Shown piece after piece: positions 54,163 through 62,091 of a stretch of DNA of 62,091 nucleotides. This DNA comes from Planctomycetota bacterium (lineage in GTDB: Bacteria > Planctomycetota > Phycisphaerae > Phycisphaerales > SM1A02). Under the pieces are notes generated by a model. The model ran no database searches. It saw only the letters and a list, made by a program, of their open reading frames with translations, and was not told where the DNA came from. The stretch's first letter is position 1. Every line of letters starts with the position of its first letter. The translations under genes and the position numbers were made by a program. Where the stretch lies: contig JAQCEQ010000012.1 of NCBI GenBank assembly GCA_027618565.1, forward strand, positions 1-62,091. The letters are read 5' to 3'.

Positions 54163-55434
54163 ATGCTGTGGCAACCGCCGCTTCCTCAAAGGTATCGAGC
54201 CATGGGTGCCGTAGAGCTCTCCAAGGCCATCGCGGCGCGGCGCGAGCAACTGGGATCAAGCCTCCTGATCCTGGGGCACCACTACCAGGCGGATGAGGTC
54301 ATCCAGCACGCGGACCTGGTGGGCGACAGCCTGAGGCTCTCCAGGCTGGCGGCCGAGGAATCACCGCGCCGAGGGGCGAAGTGGATCGTCTTCTGTGGCG
54401 TCCACTTCATGGCGGAAACGGCCGATCTGTTGACGGATGAATCCGTCGCGGTGATCCTCCCCGACTTGGCGGCGGGCTGCTCCATGGCCGACATGGCGGA
54501 CTATGACGACTGCGTCGCGGCGTGGGATGTAATCGCTCGAGCGCACGATGCGTCGCCCGGCGAACCTGTCCGGGTCATCCCGATCACGTACGTGAACTCC
54601 TCCGCGGCGGTCAAGGCGTTTGTCGGCGCACGAGGCGGCGCGTGTTGCACCAGCAGCAATGCTGCAACCGTCTTTGCGTGGGCACTTGCCGGGGGGACGG
54701 AGCCGCGTCGCGCCGGCGAGCGGATCCAGTTGCTCTTCCTGCCCGACCAACACCTGGGCCGGAACACGGCACACGCCAAGGGACTGGTGACGGAAGTGGA
54801 CGCCGCGCGCACGGGCGAGCCCTCGCAGACGCTGCTCTGGGACCCTCGCCGCCCGCACGGCGGGACCACTCCAGACGCTGTGCATCGAGCGGACGTGATC
54901 CTGTGGGCGGGCCATTGCAGCGTGCACAAGCTCTTCCGGCCGGAGCATGTCCAGGAAGTCCATGACACGGAGCCCGGGCGTCGCGTCATCGTCCACCCCG
55001 AGTGCAGCCAGCAGGTGGTCGACCTGGCGGACGAGTACGGCAGCACAGATCGGATCCTGTCTCGGGTGCGCGCGTCAGAAGTGGGCTCCAAGTGGGCCGT
55101 CGGCACGGAGATCCACCTGGTCAGCCGGCTGGCAGCGGAGATGGTCCCACGGGGGGTCGATGTCCAGAGCCTCAGTGGTTGCCAATGCCTGTGCACCACG
55201 ATGTTCCGGATCGACCAAGGGCACCTCCTGTGGGTTCTGGATGAACTGGCGCAGGGCCGCGTCGTCAACCAGATCTCGGTGCACGCCGACGCGAGGCCGT
55301 CGGCGAAGGCAGCGGTGGATCGCATGCTCGCCCTGGCGGCGGACGCGGGGAGCGGTGGCGGGAAGTCTTTCAGCGACCGGACCGCGAATTCACGAGAAGA
55401 AGCTCGATCTCGCGTGACTACGATTGGGGCGTGA
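54163..55434 (+). CDS. nadA: Quinolinate synthase A
   Basis: NadA condenses iminoaspartate with dihydroxyacetone phosphate to quinolinate in NAD synthesis. The 423-residue protein has LGHHYQADEV and the three Fe-S cysteine sites: Cys106 (AGCSMAD), Cys252 (GHCSVHK) and one in SGCQCLCTTMF (340-344). It also has the YVNSSAAVKA and HPEC patterns. The C-terminal 30 residues are an uncharacteristic extension. Its stop overlaps the AsmA-like GTG start by 4 bases. Confidence 0.95.
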   Translation: MLWQPPLPQRYRAMGAVELSKAIAARREQLGSSLLILGHHYQADEVIQHADLVGDSLRLSRLAAEESPRRGAKWIVFCGVHFMAETADLLTDESVAVILPDLAAGCSMADMADYDDCVAAWDVIARAHDASPGEPVRVIPITYVNSSAAVKAFVGARGGACCTSSNAATVFAWALAGGTEPRRAGERIQLLFLPDQHLGRNTAHAKGLVTEVDAARTGEPSQTLLWDPRRPHGGTTPDAVHRADVILWAGHCSVHKLFRPEHVQEVHDTEPGRRVIVHPECSQQVVDLADEYGSTDRILSRVRASEVGSKWAVGTEIHLVSRLAAEMVPRGVDVQSLSGCQCLCTTMFRIDQGHLLWVLDELAQGRVVNQISVHADARPSAKAAVDRMLALAADAGSGGGKSFSDRTANSREEARSRVTTIGA

Positions 55435-58400
55435 GCAACAACCAGAGCCCCGCCGAAGCGCCGACCGGTGTATCGCCCCGCCCGCGCGGGAGGAGCCTGT
55501 GGTGGTGGACGGGAGGCATCGTCGCCGTGGTGGCCGCCGCGCCAAGCGTGATCGGCTGGACGATCGGGGCGGCGCTGGTGGAGTCGCAGGTTCGCGACGC
55601 GCTTCCCGGCGTCACCGGCGTGAAGGCATCGGGCGTGAGCCTGGGCTGGATCTCCGGCGTGTCGATCGGCCAGGTCAGCCTCAGTGGAGCCACGGGTGAC
55701 TCATTCGACGGCAGCGTGGAACTTGATCGCGGCGTCGGCTCGCTCTTGGTGAGTGGCGTCTCGGGCTCAACGGTCTTGGTCAGCGGCCGGATCTCCACGC
55801 GAGTGCTGGAGGATGGTGCGCTGGGGATCAGTTCGTGGTCGCAGCAAAGCGGCGGTGCGAGCGCCTCGTCCGGTTCGGCTGGATCGTCGGGCCTGCCAGA
55901 TCAACTCAACATCATCGTTGGTGGCCTCGACATCACGCTTCGCGATGCCACGGGTGCGACGGTCGTGGGCGAGATCGGCGCGGTGCAGGCCACGACGACG
56001 CTCTCTGGAGGAAGCCTGCAATTCACGGCCAAGGCCACGACGAAGGTCGGAGAGCTCGCCGGCTCCATCGAGGCCGAGGGAACCGTTGGACTCTCCGGCA
56101 ACTCCGCACCCGTCCGCATCACGCTCTCCGGAACCAACATCCCGGTACCGGGTGCCGGGACGGCGCTGGTGCTTGGTTCCATCACCGGCGCGATCGAATC
56201 GGACGACATCAAACGGGCGGGAACGATCCACGCCAAGGCGCGCATCGAGGGTCAATCCTCGCTCGCCGCTTCGCTCGATGCCGCGCTGGCGTACCAGCTT
56301 GCGCCGAGCACCGATGGCGCTCCGCTCCCGATGCCAGTCCTGAGCGGCTCCCTCAGCATCAAGAACTGGCCAACCACGTCGATCCAACCGTGGGCGCCTG
56401 AAGGACTCTCGGTGGCTTCCATCCTGGGTCCGACCGTGGACCTCTCGTTGACCGATGTCGCGGACGACTCACGGGCGATTGACCTGATCCTGAGTTCGCA
56501 ACGCCTGCGAGTGCAGGGGACGATGCCGCAGGGTGGCTCCACGATGCGACTGGAACAGTTCTCGCTTGAGGCGGAACTCGACGCGACCACGCTGGCGTGG
56601 CTCACCGACTCCGAACTGCTCGACAGCGGATGCTCGGTGTCACTCCACGGCTCGTTCGTGGAACTGGGGCCTGTCCTTGACGAGTCATGGACGATCGGCG
56701 GCCTCGCCTTCGAGGCCGGTGGCACGCTGCAGAATCTCACGGTGAGAGCCTTCGACGCGGGCGACGGCGCGGATCCCACCGTCTCCCGATGGCAATCGCT
56801 CTCGCTGCCCTGGGTCGTGGGCCGCGTTGCGACGACCGCGCTCTCGCAAGGAATCAGCGTGGACATCGCCGGTCGATGCCAGGGCGCGTCATTTGACGTG
56901 GAGACCGTGGTGCGCGGCCTGGTGGATGGCACGCCGAGCGTCGAGCAACTGCACGCGAAGATCGGTCCCATCGATGTGGCGGCGCTCCCGGGTGTCTCAC
57001 CCTTCACGGCGTCTCGCTTGGCACAGTCCGGCCTCGCCGCCGTGACGGTCGAGGCAAGCGTGGAATCGTGGGCGGCCACGGGCGGCAGCGGCTCGGTGGC
57101 GTGGACTTCCGCGGGCTTGCACGGGACGATCCCGGTGCGGATGGACACGCGAGGGAATCTCACGATTGGACCGGTGACGGCGTCGGGTTCCGGCACCGGC
57201 GCGATGATCGAGCCGTGGCTGGACTCGCCGTCATCCACCACCATCGGCGCGATCGAGGGGCTCGTCGTCGACATGGCTCCACTCACGTTGACCAGGGGCA
57301 AGGACGACACTTGGTCGATGTCGGCGACGGAAGTCGAGGTGCGCGCGCGCGCGGCAAGCGTGGTGGTCGACAGGGCACCAGGGCTCTCCGCCGCGGTCAC
57401 CGCACAGGCGCTCGACCTGCAAGCCACGATCGAGTTGGATCAGGCTCGCCGCTCGTCCGCACGGCTGGCGGCGGACCTCGCCACCGCGGGCGGCGCGATC
57501 GGTCATGTCGATGCGACCGCAAACTGGTCGGTGAACGCCACGGGAGCCGAGTGGCTTGTCGATGCCACGCTCCAGACGACCGCGGGTGAGCGACTGGCCG
57601 GACTGGCCGGGGCGGGCGACTGGTCAGGTGCGGCGGCAGGTGCGGGGTCGATCCACGCCGCCATGACGGGTGCCGCCGAAGGCTGGACCCTCAAGGTTGA
57701 TGCCTCGCTGCCGATGGTGCGCGCGGCCGTTACCGTCCGGGACGCCGACGGAAGCGTCGACATCACCGATGGCTCGCTGCAGGCGGCGATCCGGCCCGAC
57801 GCCCTGGCATCGTTCGTGACCGATGACCTCGTCCCGCTTCCGGCGCAGGCGCTGCAAGCCCTGGGATCGAAGGGCGCCATCCCGCTCTCGATGTCCATCG
57901 TGTCGGCCACGCTCGTGGGTGGCGCACCCCACGATGACCTGGATGCCACGGTCGTGGTCGGTCCCGGCGAGATCCCCGTGTCGGGGCACAAGCCGATCGT
58001 CTTGGGCGCGACCACGATTCGCCTCACTTCGGAAGAGATCAGCCGGGAGTGGTTGGCGGTGCTGACTGGAACCGTGGGCGATGGCACTGCGCCGCCGCAC
58101 CCGATTTCGCTGGAGGCGGCCGTGTCACTGGAGCGTTCGGCTGACGGCGACATCGTCGCGCTTCGAGACTCCAGCCTCACAGCCCACCTTGACGGGTTGC
58201 TGCTGGATGTGATCGGCGACTGGTATTGGGGCGACTCGAAGCAGTCCAACTCCATCGCCACGGCCTCCGCGATTGATCTGGAGGCCCACATCCGACGATG
58301 GTCGCTCGCCGGACCGATGGCGAGCCGTGCCGTGAATGCGGACTGCACGCTCCAGCCGGTGCAGCTGACCTTCGCTGCTGGCGGCGCGGTCACGCTAGAC

Positions 58401-59477
58401 AAGACCACGGTGACGGTCTCCGCAACCGAATTGGGGCGCCAGGTCAAGTTCTCGCTCGCCTCCGGCGTGCGCGAGGGTTCCGTCGCGCACCCGATTGCCG
58501 CGGGAGTCACGGCCTACAGCCTGGGTGCGCCGGACGGATCGCTCGGCCTGGACCACGCCCGGTTTGATGCCCAGGTCGGTGCCAGCGCGATTCCCATGCA
58601 TGTGGTCGACGCCATCCTGCGCACGGAGTCCAGCCTCGTGCCGGCACTGGGGAGTCCCCTCAACCTGTCAGTCTCCGCCTTGGCGACTGCCGCCAGCGAG
58701 GGATCGCCGGCCGCAACGACGCTGAACCTCACGCTGGACACTCCGGCCATCGACATCCTTGCGCCACACCTGTGGCTGCAGGGCGGAGACCTCAGCGTGT
58801 TCGCAGACCAGCCCGCGATCATCCGCTTCGAGGCACCGACAGAGTTCCGTGACCGGATGCTCGCGGGGCTCAATCCAATTCTTGGCTCGGTGACCCAGGC
58901 GCCGCCGATCGTGCTCAGGGTGGACTCGATGAAGATGCCGCTCGAGGCGTGGCGCACTCTGGACGCCACGGGCTCCGTGACCACCGGTGTGGTGATGATG
59001 GAGCGGCAGACGCAGATTCTTGGGCTCCTCAAGCTGGGCGACGACACCACGGAGATCCAGGGCGTCATCGGCCCCCTGGACTTCACCATCCGGCACGGCG
59101 AACTGAACTACAGCAAGTTCCTGGTTGGCATCGGGAAGTACGGGTCCACCTGGCAAACGCAGTTGATCATGTCCGGCGACATCGAGTTCTCGAAGGACCC
59201 ACCCTACGCCAGGGAGATCGCCGTCGACTACCCAATCAGCAGCCTGGCGCGAGACCTCACGAGCGTCCCCCTCGTCCGAGAGGTGGGCGTGCAGCTGAGC
59301 AACCTCCTGCAAAAGATTCCGATCTCGATTGGAGACTCCGCCAGCGTGCGCGTGACCTTCTCCGGGCCGCTGGATGACCAGACGCCACTCGACATGAAGG
59401 TGCGACCGCGCGTGGACATCGGGGAAACGGGGAAGGGACTTCTGGACAGCGTCGGAAGGATCTTTGGCGGCAAGTGA
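55431..59477 (+). CDS. Giant AsmA/YdbH-like membrane-anchored beta-rich protein
   Basis: The 1348-residue product has a single N-terminal membrane helix (about residues 22-45) followed by a very long, low-charge Ser/Thr/Gly/Val-rich chain that looks like repeated beta-strands. The C-terminal about 130 residues (VIGPLDFTIRHGELNYSKFLVGIG, then a PLDMKVRPRVDIGE end) look like the end of AsmA/DUF748/YdbH proteins. Such proteins bridge the inner and outer membranes and may move phospholipids; that role here is inference. The start is GTG 55431 overlapping nadA. Confidence 0.65.
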   Translation: MSNNQSPAEAPTGVSPRPRGRSLWWWTGGIVAVVAAAPSVIGWTIGAALVESQVRDALPGVTGVKASGVSLGWISGVSIGQVSLSGATGDSFDGSVELDRGVGSLLVSGVSGSTVLVSGRISTRVLEDGALGISSWSQQSGGASASSGSAGSSGLPDQLNIIVGGLDITLRDATGATVVGEIGAVQATTTLSGGSLQFTAKATTKVGELAGSIEAEGTVGLSGNSAPVRITLSGTNIPVPGAGTALVLGSITGAIESDDIKRAGTIHAKARIEGQSSLAASLDAALAYQLAPSTDGAPLPMPVLSGSLSIKNWPTTSIQPWAPEGLSVASILGPTVDLSLTDVADDSRAIDLILSSQRLRVQGTMPQGGSTMRLEQFSLEAELDATTLAWLTDSELLDSGCSVSLHGSFVELGPVLDESWTIGGLAFEAGGTLQNLTVRAFDAGDGADPTVSRWQSLSLPWVVGRVATTALSQGISVDIAGRCQGASFDVETVVRGLVDGTPSVEQLHAKIGPIDVAALPGVSPFTASRLAQSGLAAVTVEASVESWAATGGSGSVAWTSAGLHGTIPVRMDTRGNLTIGPVTASGSGTGAMIEPWLDSPSSTTIGAIEGLVVDMAPLTLTRGKDDTWSMSATEVEVRARAASVVVDRAPGLSAAVTAQALDLQATIELDQARRSSARLAADLATAGGAIGHVDATANWSVNATGAEWLVDATLQTTAGERLAGLAGAGDWSGAAAGAGSIHAAMTGAAEGWTLKVDASLPMVRAAVTVRDADGSVDITDGSLQAAIRPDALASFVTDDLVPLPAQALQALGSKGAIPLSMSIVSATLVGGAPHDDLDATVVVGPGEIPVSGHKPIVLGATTIRLTSEEISREWLAVLTGTVGDGTAPPHPISLEAAVSLERSADGDIVALRDSSLTAHLDGLLLDVIGDWYWGDSKQSNSIATASAIDLEAHIRRWSLAGPMASRAVNADCTLQPVQLTFAAGGAVTLDKTTVTVSATELGRQVKFSLASGVREGSVAHPIAAGVTAYSLGAPDGSLGLDHARFDAQVGASAIPMHVVDAILRTESSLVPALGSPLNLSVSALATAASEGSPAATTLNLTLDTPAIDILAPHLWLQGGDLSVFADQPAIIRFEAPTEFRDRMLAGLNPILGSVTQAPPIVLRVDSMKMPLEAWRTLDATGSVTTGVVMMERQTQILGLLKLGDDTTEIQGVIGPLDFTIRHGELNYSKFLVGIGKYGSTWQTQLIMSGDIEFSKDPPYAREIAVDYPISSLARDLTSVPLVREVGVQLSNLLQKIPISIGDSASVRVTFSGPLDDQTPLDMKVRPRVDIGETGKGLLDSVGRIFGGK

Positions 59478-59528
59478 CGGCTGGCCGAGGCGGAGTGAGC
59501 CAGCGTCCGGAGCGATGTCGTCGGTCGT

Positions 59529-59564
59529 GCGTCGACCGTCGCGCGTCCCGCGTCGACCATCGCG
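59529..59564. repeat. Two near-identical 15-base direct repeats
   Basis: GCGTCGACCGTCGCG at 59529-59543 and GCGTCGACCATCGCG at 59550-59564, one mismatch. They lie in the 91-base gap between the convergent AsmA-like and nuoI genes. They may be chance or a small binding site. Confidence 0.4.
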
Positions 59565-59568
59565 GCTC

Positions 59569-60126
59569 CTACATCGGCTTTTCGTCGATCGTCTCGTCGT
59601 AGATCTGCAGGAGCTTTGACTTGTCGAAGATCAACTCCTGGCGCGACAGCCCCGTGATCTCGTAGTGCGGCGTGAGCTCGATCGCGTCACAGGGGCACGC
59701 TTCCTCGCACATGCCGCAGTAGATGCAGCGCAGCTCGTCGATGTCGAACTGCTTGGGGTACTTCTCGCGATCCTCCCAGGGGCTCTCCTCCGCCACGATG
59801 TGGATGCAGTTGGCGGGGCAGGCGGTGGCGCACATCATGCACGCGACGCATCGGATGCGGCCGTCCTCGTCCTTGTTCAGCCGATGGACACCGCGGAAAT
59901 AGTCGCGGAACTGGCCGCCTTGCTCGACCGGAAAGTCGTCGCGTTTCTCCTCGGGGTACTGGATGACGCGGATGTTCTGCGGCGTGCGGCCGTTGCGGCC
60001 GACATTCTGCAGGCAGTGGCGCATCGTCGTGCCAAGCCCCTTCACGATGTTCACAACGAACAGGCGCTCGGTCGTGTTCAGCCGCGTGGGGGTGACGTCA
60101 ACAAAGTCCTCGTCGCGCAGGGCCAT
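59569..60126 (-). CDS. nuoI: NADH-quinone oxidoreductase subunit I
   Basis: NuoI carries two 4Fe-4S clusters in the peripheral arm of complex I. The 185-residue protein has cysteines 93, 96, 99, 103 (CVACMMCATACP) and 134, 137, 140, 144 (CIYCGMCEEACP). ATG 60126 (MALRDEDFVDVTP) was chosen as family-like. No other nuo gene is adjacent; it stands alone between the AsmA-like gene and the ATP synthase genes. Confidence 0.93.
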   Translation of the reverse strand: MALRDEDFVDVTPTRLNTTERLFVVNIVKGLGTTMRHCLQNVGRNGRTPQNIRVIQYPEEKRDDFPVEQGGQFRDYFRGVHRLNKDEDGRIRCVACMMCATACPANCIHIVAEESPWEDREKYPKQFDIDELRCIYCGMCEEACPCDAIELTPHYEITGLSRQELIFDKSKLLQIYDETIDEKPM

Positions 60127-60212
60127 GGGGTGCGGATGGTAGGGCACTGTGGCGAGCCGACAGCTGCAGTCAACATCGACCAACGTGTCGCGCGGCGCAG
60201 TAGCCTTCCCAG

Positions 60213-60515
60213 ATGGGCGATCCACCTCGGCCCCCGAATGCCAGCCGCGAGCGCGCGGAGATTAGGGCGGGCTGGAGGATGCTTGGCGTGGCCTGGCAAG
60301 TCTCGGCGGAGGTTCTGGGCGGGATGGCGTTGGGCTGGCTCTACGACCAGTGGGAAGGCGAGGGATCGACTGGCGTGCTGGTTGGCGCGATCGCCGGCAT
60401 CGGCGTGGGACTCTGGACGCTGGTGCGTGGCTCGATGCGTGTCTTGAACCAGCTGGAGCACCCTGGCGAGAAGGCGCGGCGCGGCGAAGACGCCGACCGG
60501 AAGGGAGGCGCATGA
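60213..60515 (+). CDS. atpZ: AtpZ/AtpI family protein of the ATP synthase operon
   Basis: The 100-residue protein has two membrane helices: WRMLGVAWQVSAEVLGGMALGWLYDQW, then a GVLVGAIAGIGVGLWTLV stretch, with charged ends. This is the layout of AtpZ/AtpI proteins, which help c-ring assembly or Mg2+ supply. It starts the Fo gene order and overlaps the next gene by 4 bases (ATGA). It is divergent from nuoI across 86 bases. Confidence 0.8.
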   Translation: MGDPPRPPNASRERAEIRAGWRMLGVAWQVSAEVLGGMALGWLYDQWEGEGSTGVLVGAIAGIGVGLWTLVRGSMRVLNQLEHPGEKARRGEDADRKGGA

Positions 60516-61018
60516 GCGTCGGCGTGCCCGGTGAGTCGAGCGTGTCGCCGCAGTCGCCCGCATCGCCGCAGTCGCCCGCATCGCCGCAGTCGCGTGAGCC
60601 CCGGTTCGCACTGCCGGCGGTCAGCGTCGGCGTGGCGCTCGCACTGCTCGGCGGAGCGCTGGTTTTGGCCTGGGACTGGATCGGTCCGGCGCTGGGATAT
60701 TCCGTCGAGGAAGTGTCGATGGGACGGCGAGGCGTCATCGGCGTCTCGGTGGCGATGGTTGCCGTCTGGCTGCTCATCTGCCCCTGGAAAATCCGGTGCG
60801 CAGGGGACTGGATGGCGTGGTGGCTGGGGGCCATCGTGGTGAGGCTGTTTGGCCTCCCGATCCTCGTCTACCTGCTACACTCTCCGCCCCCCAAAAGCCC
60901 CAATGCCCTCGTGGCAGCGGCAGCCGGGGCAGCCCTCGTACTCCTCTTGGCCGAGGCTGGGCTCACGGCGCGGAGCGTGGGTTGGCACTTTGATCGGCAG
61001 ACCATACCCACGCCATGA
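60512..61018 (+). CDS. Membrane protein of the ATP synthase operon, possible AtpI-like
   Basis: The 168-residue product has a repetitive Ser/Pro N-terminus (three SPQS units encoded by an 18-base repeat) and four membrane helices (about residues 32-54, 69-89, 100-122 and 130-150). It sits exactly between atpZ and atpB, with ATGA overlaps at both ends, the position of the AtpI subunit. Direct family similarity is weak, so I leave the symbol empty. Confidence 0.65.
   Translation: MSVGVPGESSVSPQSPASPQSPASPQSREPRFALPAVSVGVALALLGGALVLAWDWIGPALGYSVEEVSMGRRGVIGVSVAMVAVWLLICPWKIRCAGDWMAWWLGAIVVRLFGLPILVYLLHSPPPKSPNALVAAAAGAALVLLLAEAGLTARSVGWHFDRQTIPTP
60545..60593. repeat. 18-base tandem repeat within the AtpI-like gene
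   Basis: Two full copies of TCGCCGCAGTCGCCCGCA (60545-60562, 60563-60580) and a 13-base partial third. They encode SPQSPA units near the N-terminus. In-frame copy number could vary between strains. Confidence 0.8.
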
Positions 61019-62016
61019 ACGTGCTCACATTGCTCGCATTGTCTGACCCGGTCGGGCACGTCATCGACAAGGCCTATCCCGAGTCGGTGATCATGCTCAG
61101 CATGGTCTCGCTGGTGGTCGGGGCCATCCTCATGCTGTGGCTGCTTCTCGGCGCCGCGAAGGCCATCGCCACCGGTCCCGAGGGCCAGGGTGTGGAACGC
61201 TATGTCGCGAAGACCCGGATCGGGCAGCTGGTGGAGAGCATCGTGGTCTACCTGCGCGATGACATGCTCCTCCCGGTGATGGGCGAACGGATGACGCGCC
61301 AGTGGCTGGGTTTTCTCCTTGGGATCTTCTTCTTCATCCTGATCCTGAACCTCTTGGGGCTCATCCCCTTCGCGGACATCCAGGAGGCCATCTTCATGGT
61401 CACGGGGTGGCACCCGTTCCACCCGGTTAATTTGGAGTCCGAGTCCGCGGTGCTCTTCGGAGGGACCGCCACGGCCAGCATCTCAGTGACTGCGGGTCTG
61501 GCCACGATTTCGTTCTTCGCGATCCTCTATCAGGCGCTTCGTGAACTCGGCATCAAGGGGCTGCTCGTCCACCTGTGCGGCGGCCCGGAACTGGTGAGCG
61601 GCTCCAAGGCGCTCTGGCTCATCGTCCCCCTCATTTTCCTGGTGGAACTCGCCGGGATGTTCATCAAGCCTGCGGCACTCGCCATCCGACTCTTTGCCAA
61701 CATGGTCGCAGGACACCTGCTGCTGGCGGTGCTGATGGGATTTGGCCTGATGGCCGTGCCGATCGGGGGGTGGGCCGTCGGCGCGATCAGCGTTGTTTCC
61801 GGGATTGCCGCCATCGCCATCAGTTTCCTCGAGCTCTTCGTGGCTGTCCTCCAGGCCTTCATCTTCATGTTCCTCACGGCGGTCTTCATCAGCCTGATGG
61901 CGCACGAGGAGCACGAAGAGCATGAAGAACACGGAGCGCATGAGGGTCACGATGCCCACGGTGACGGGCACGGGAAGGCCGGCGCCCACGCGGCCGAACT
62001 TGCCCCAGCGCACTGA
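61015..62016 (+). CDS. atpB: ATP synthase Fo subunit a, with histidine-rich tail
   Basis: The a subunit forms the proton half-channels next to the c-ring. The essential Arg225 lies in IKPAALAIRLFANMVAGH, and the second channel helix is VVSGIAAIAISFLELFVAVLQAFIF. Residues 295-333 are a cytoplasmic tail with ten histidines, mostly every third residue (HEE units, then HGA, HEG, HDA), which is unusual for this protein. The start overlaps the previous gene by 4 bases. The next gene, expected atpE, lies beyond the edge. Confidence 0.95.
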   Translation: MNVLTLLALSDPVGHVIDKAYPESVIMLSMVSLVVGAILMLWLLLGAAKAIATGPEGQGVERYVAKTRIGQLVESIVVYLRDDMLLPVMGERMTRQWLGFLLGIFFFILILNLLGLIPFADIQEAIFMVTGWHPFHPVNLESESAVLFGGTATASISVTAGLATISFFAILYQALRELGIKGLLVHLCGGPELVSGSKALWLIVPLIFLVELAGMFIKPAALAIRLFANMVAGHLLLAVLMGFGLMAVPIGGWAVGAISVVSGIAAIAISFLELFVAVLQAFIFMFLTAVFISLMAHEEHEEHEEHGAHEGHDAHGDGHGKAGAHAAELAPAH

Positions 62017-62091
62017 CGATCAGGTATAGTCCCCGCCCCTGAAACCCTCGAAATGGAAGGCTGTCTCAACCTCGAGCCCAGCCCCAGCCCC
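62017..62091 (+). other. Right-edge intergenic sequence, possible start of the next frame
   Basis: TATAGT (62025-62030) resembles a -10; a TTGCCC 19 bases earlier is a poor -35. An ATG at 62053 opens a frame running off the edge (13 codons), with no ribosome site, so it may not be a gene start. Nothing firm can be called. Confidence 0.2.

Noticed and set aside
60545-60593. Short tandem repeats as a possible CRISPR array
   Set aside because: Only two and a half 18-base units without spacers, inside a coding frame.
1-62091. Mobile element, prophage or defence island
   Set aside because: No transposase, integrase, restriction, toxin-antitoxin or Cas motif was seen in the translated genes, and no inverted-repeat ends were noticed.

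Overview
This is a high-GC (roughly two-thirds G+C by eye), densely coded chromosomal segment from a Gram-negative bacterium. It carries about 55 protein genes on both strands with short gaps and many 1-17 base overlaps. The gene mix suggests a member of the Planctomycetota, most likely Phycisphaerae. It includes a large divergent LptD, a pseudopilin-type secreted protein, long unrecognised secreted proteins, an AsmA-like giant, and a core housekeeping set without operon-scale clustering. That assignment is inference; no rRNA or other decisive marker lies in the window. I see no tRNA, rRNA, CRISPR array, insertion sequence, prophage or integrase. The segment reads as core genome, and no gap between genes exceeds about 250 bases.

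Layout. Positions 1-3243 (minus strand) hold a small lipoprotein, an M29 aminopeptidase, a threonine aldolase and a membrane protein. Positions 3277-6346 (plus) hold a LON-domain protein, a HAD phosphatase, LemA and RuvB. LptD (minus) is divergent from ribH-nusB-ftsY-pseudopilin-membrane protein-hrpB (9615-15389). A LOG-family protein (minus) is divergent from folC and leuS. Positions 20708-22740 (minus) hold two translationally coupled unknowns. Positions 22774-28054 (plus) hold a zinc-ribbon membrane peptide, a DUF58 protein, a TgpA-like transglutaminase, a PilZ-like protein and a Bax-inhibitor/YccA-like protein, followed by a convergent GH15 glucoamylase.

The centre (30021-37963) is the lipid and ribosome block. 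rpmF-plsX-fabH-fabD-(lipoprotein) and acpP-fabF run on the minus strand. fabG lies between them on the opposite strand. rpsL-rpsG run divergently from rpmF and end at a strong intrinsic terminator. The rpmF promoter (perfect -35) and an rpsL promoter can be read between the two units.

Positions 38068-47788 hold a ThiF/MoeB-type adenylyltransferase, a block of secreted proteins (an 849-residue helical protein, a caspase-fold-like protein and a convergent SGNH hydrolase), sucD, purM and a metallophosphoesterase. A lower-GC pocket (47789-48202) encodes a two-helix membrane peptide. Next come a PLP decarboxylase coupled to a saccharopine-dehydrogenase-like oxidoreductase, an M3 oligopeptidase and ispE (all minus). 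These are followed by nadA and a 1348-residue AsmA-like protein (plus), nuoI alone (minus), and the start of the ATP synthase Fo operon (atpZ, a membrane protein, atpB) at the right edge.

Main points of interest: arginine at S12 position 88, which in model bacteria is a streptomycin-resistance substitution; a ten-histidine tail on the ATP synthase a subunit; the flipped fabG; the low-GC membrane peptide; the coupled decarboxylase/dehydrogenase pair; the secreted-protein block; and a near-consensus sigma-54-type site upstream of ribH. I found no clear new defence or mobile system.
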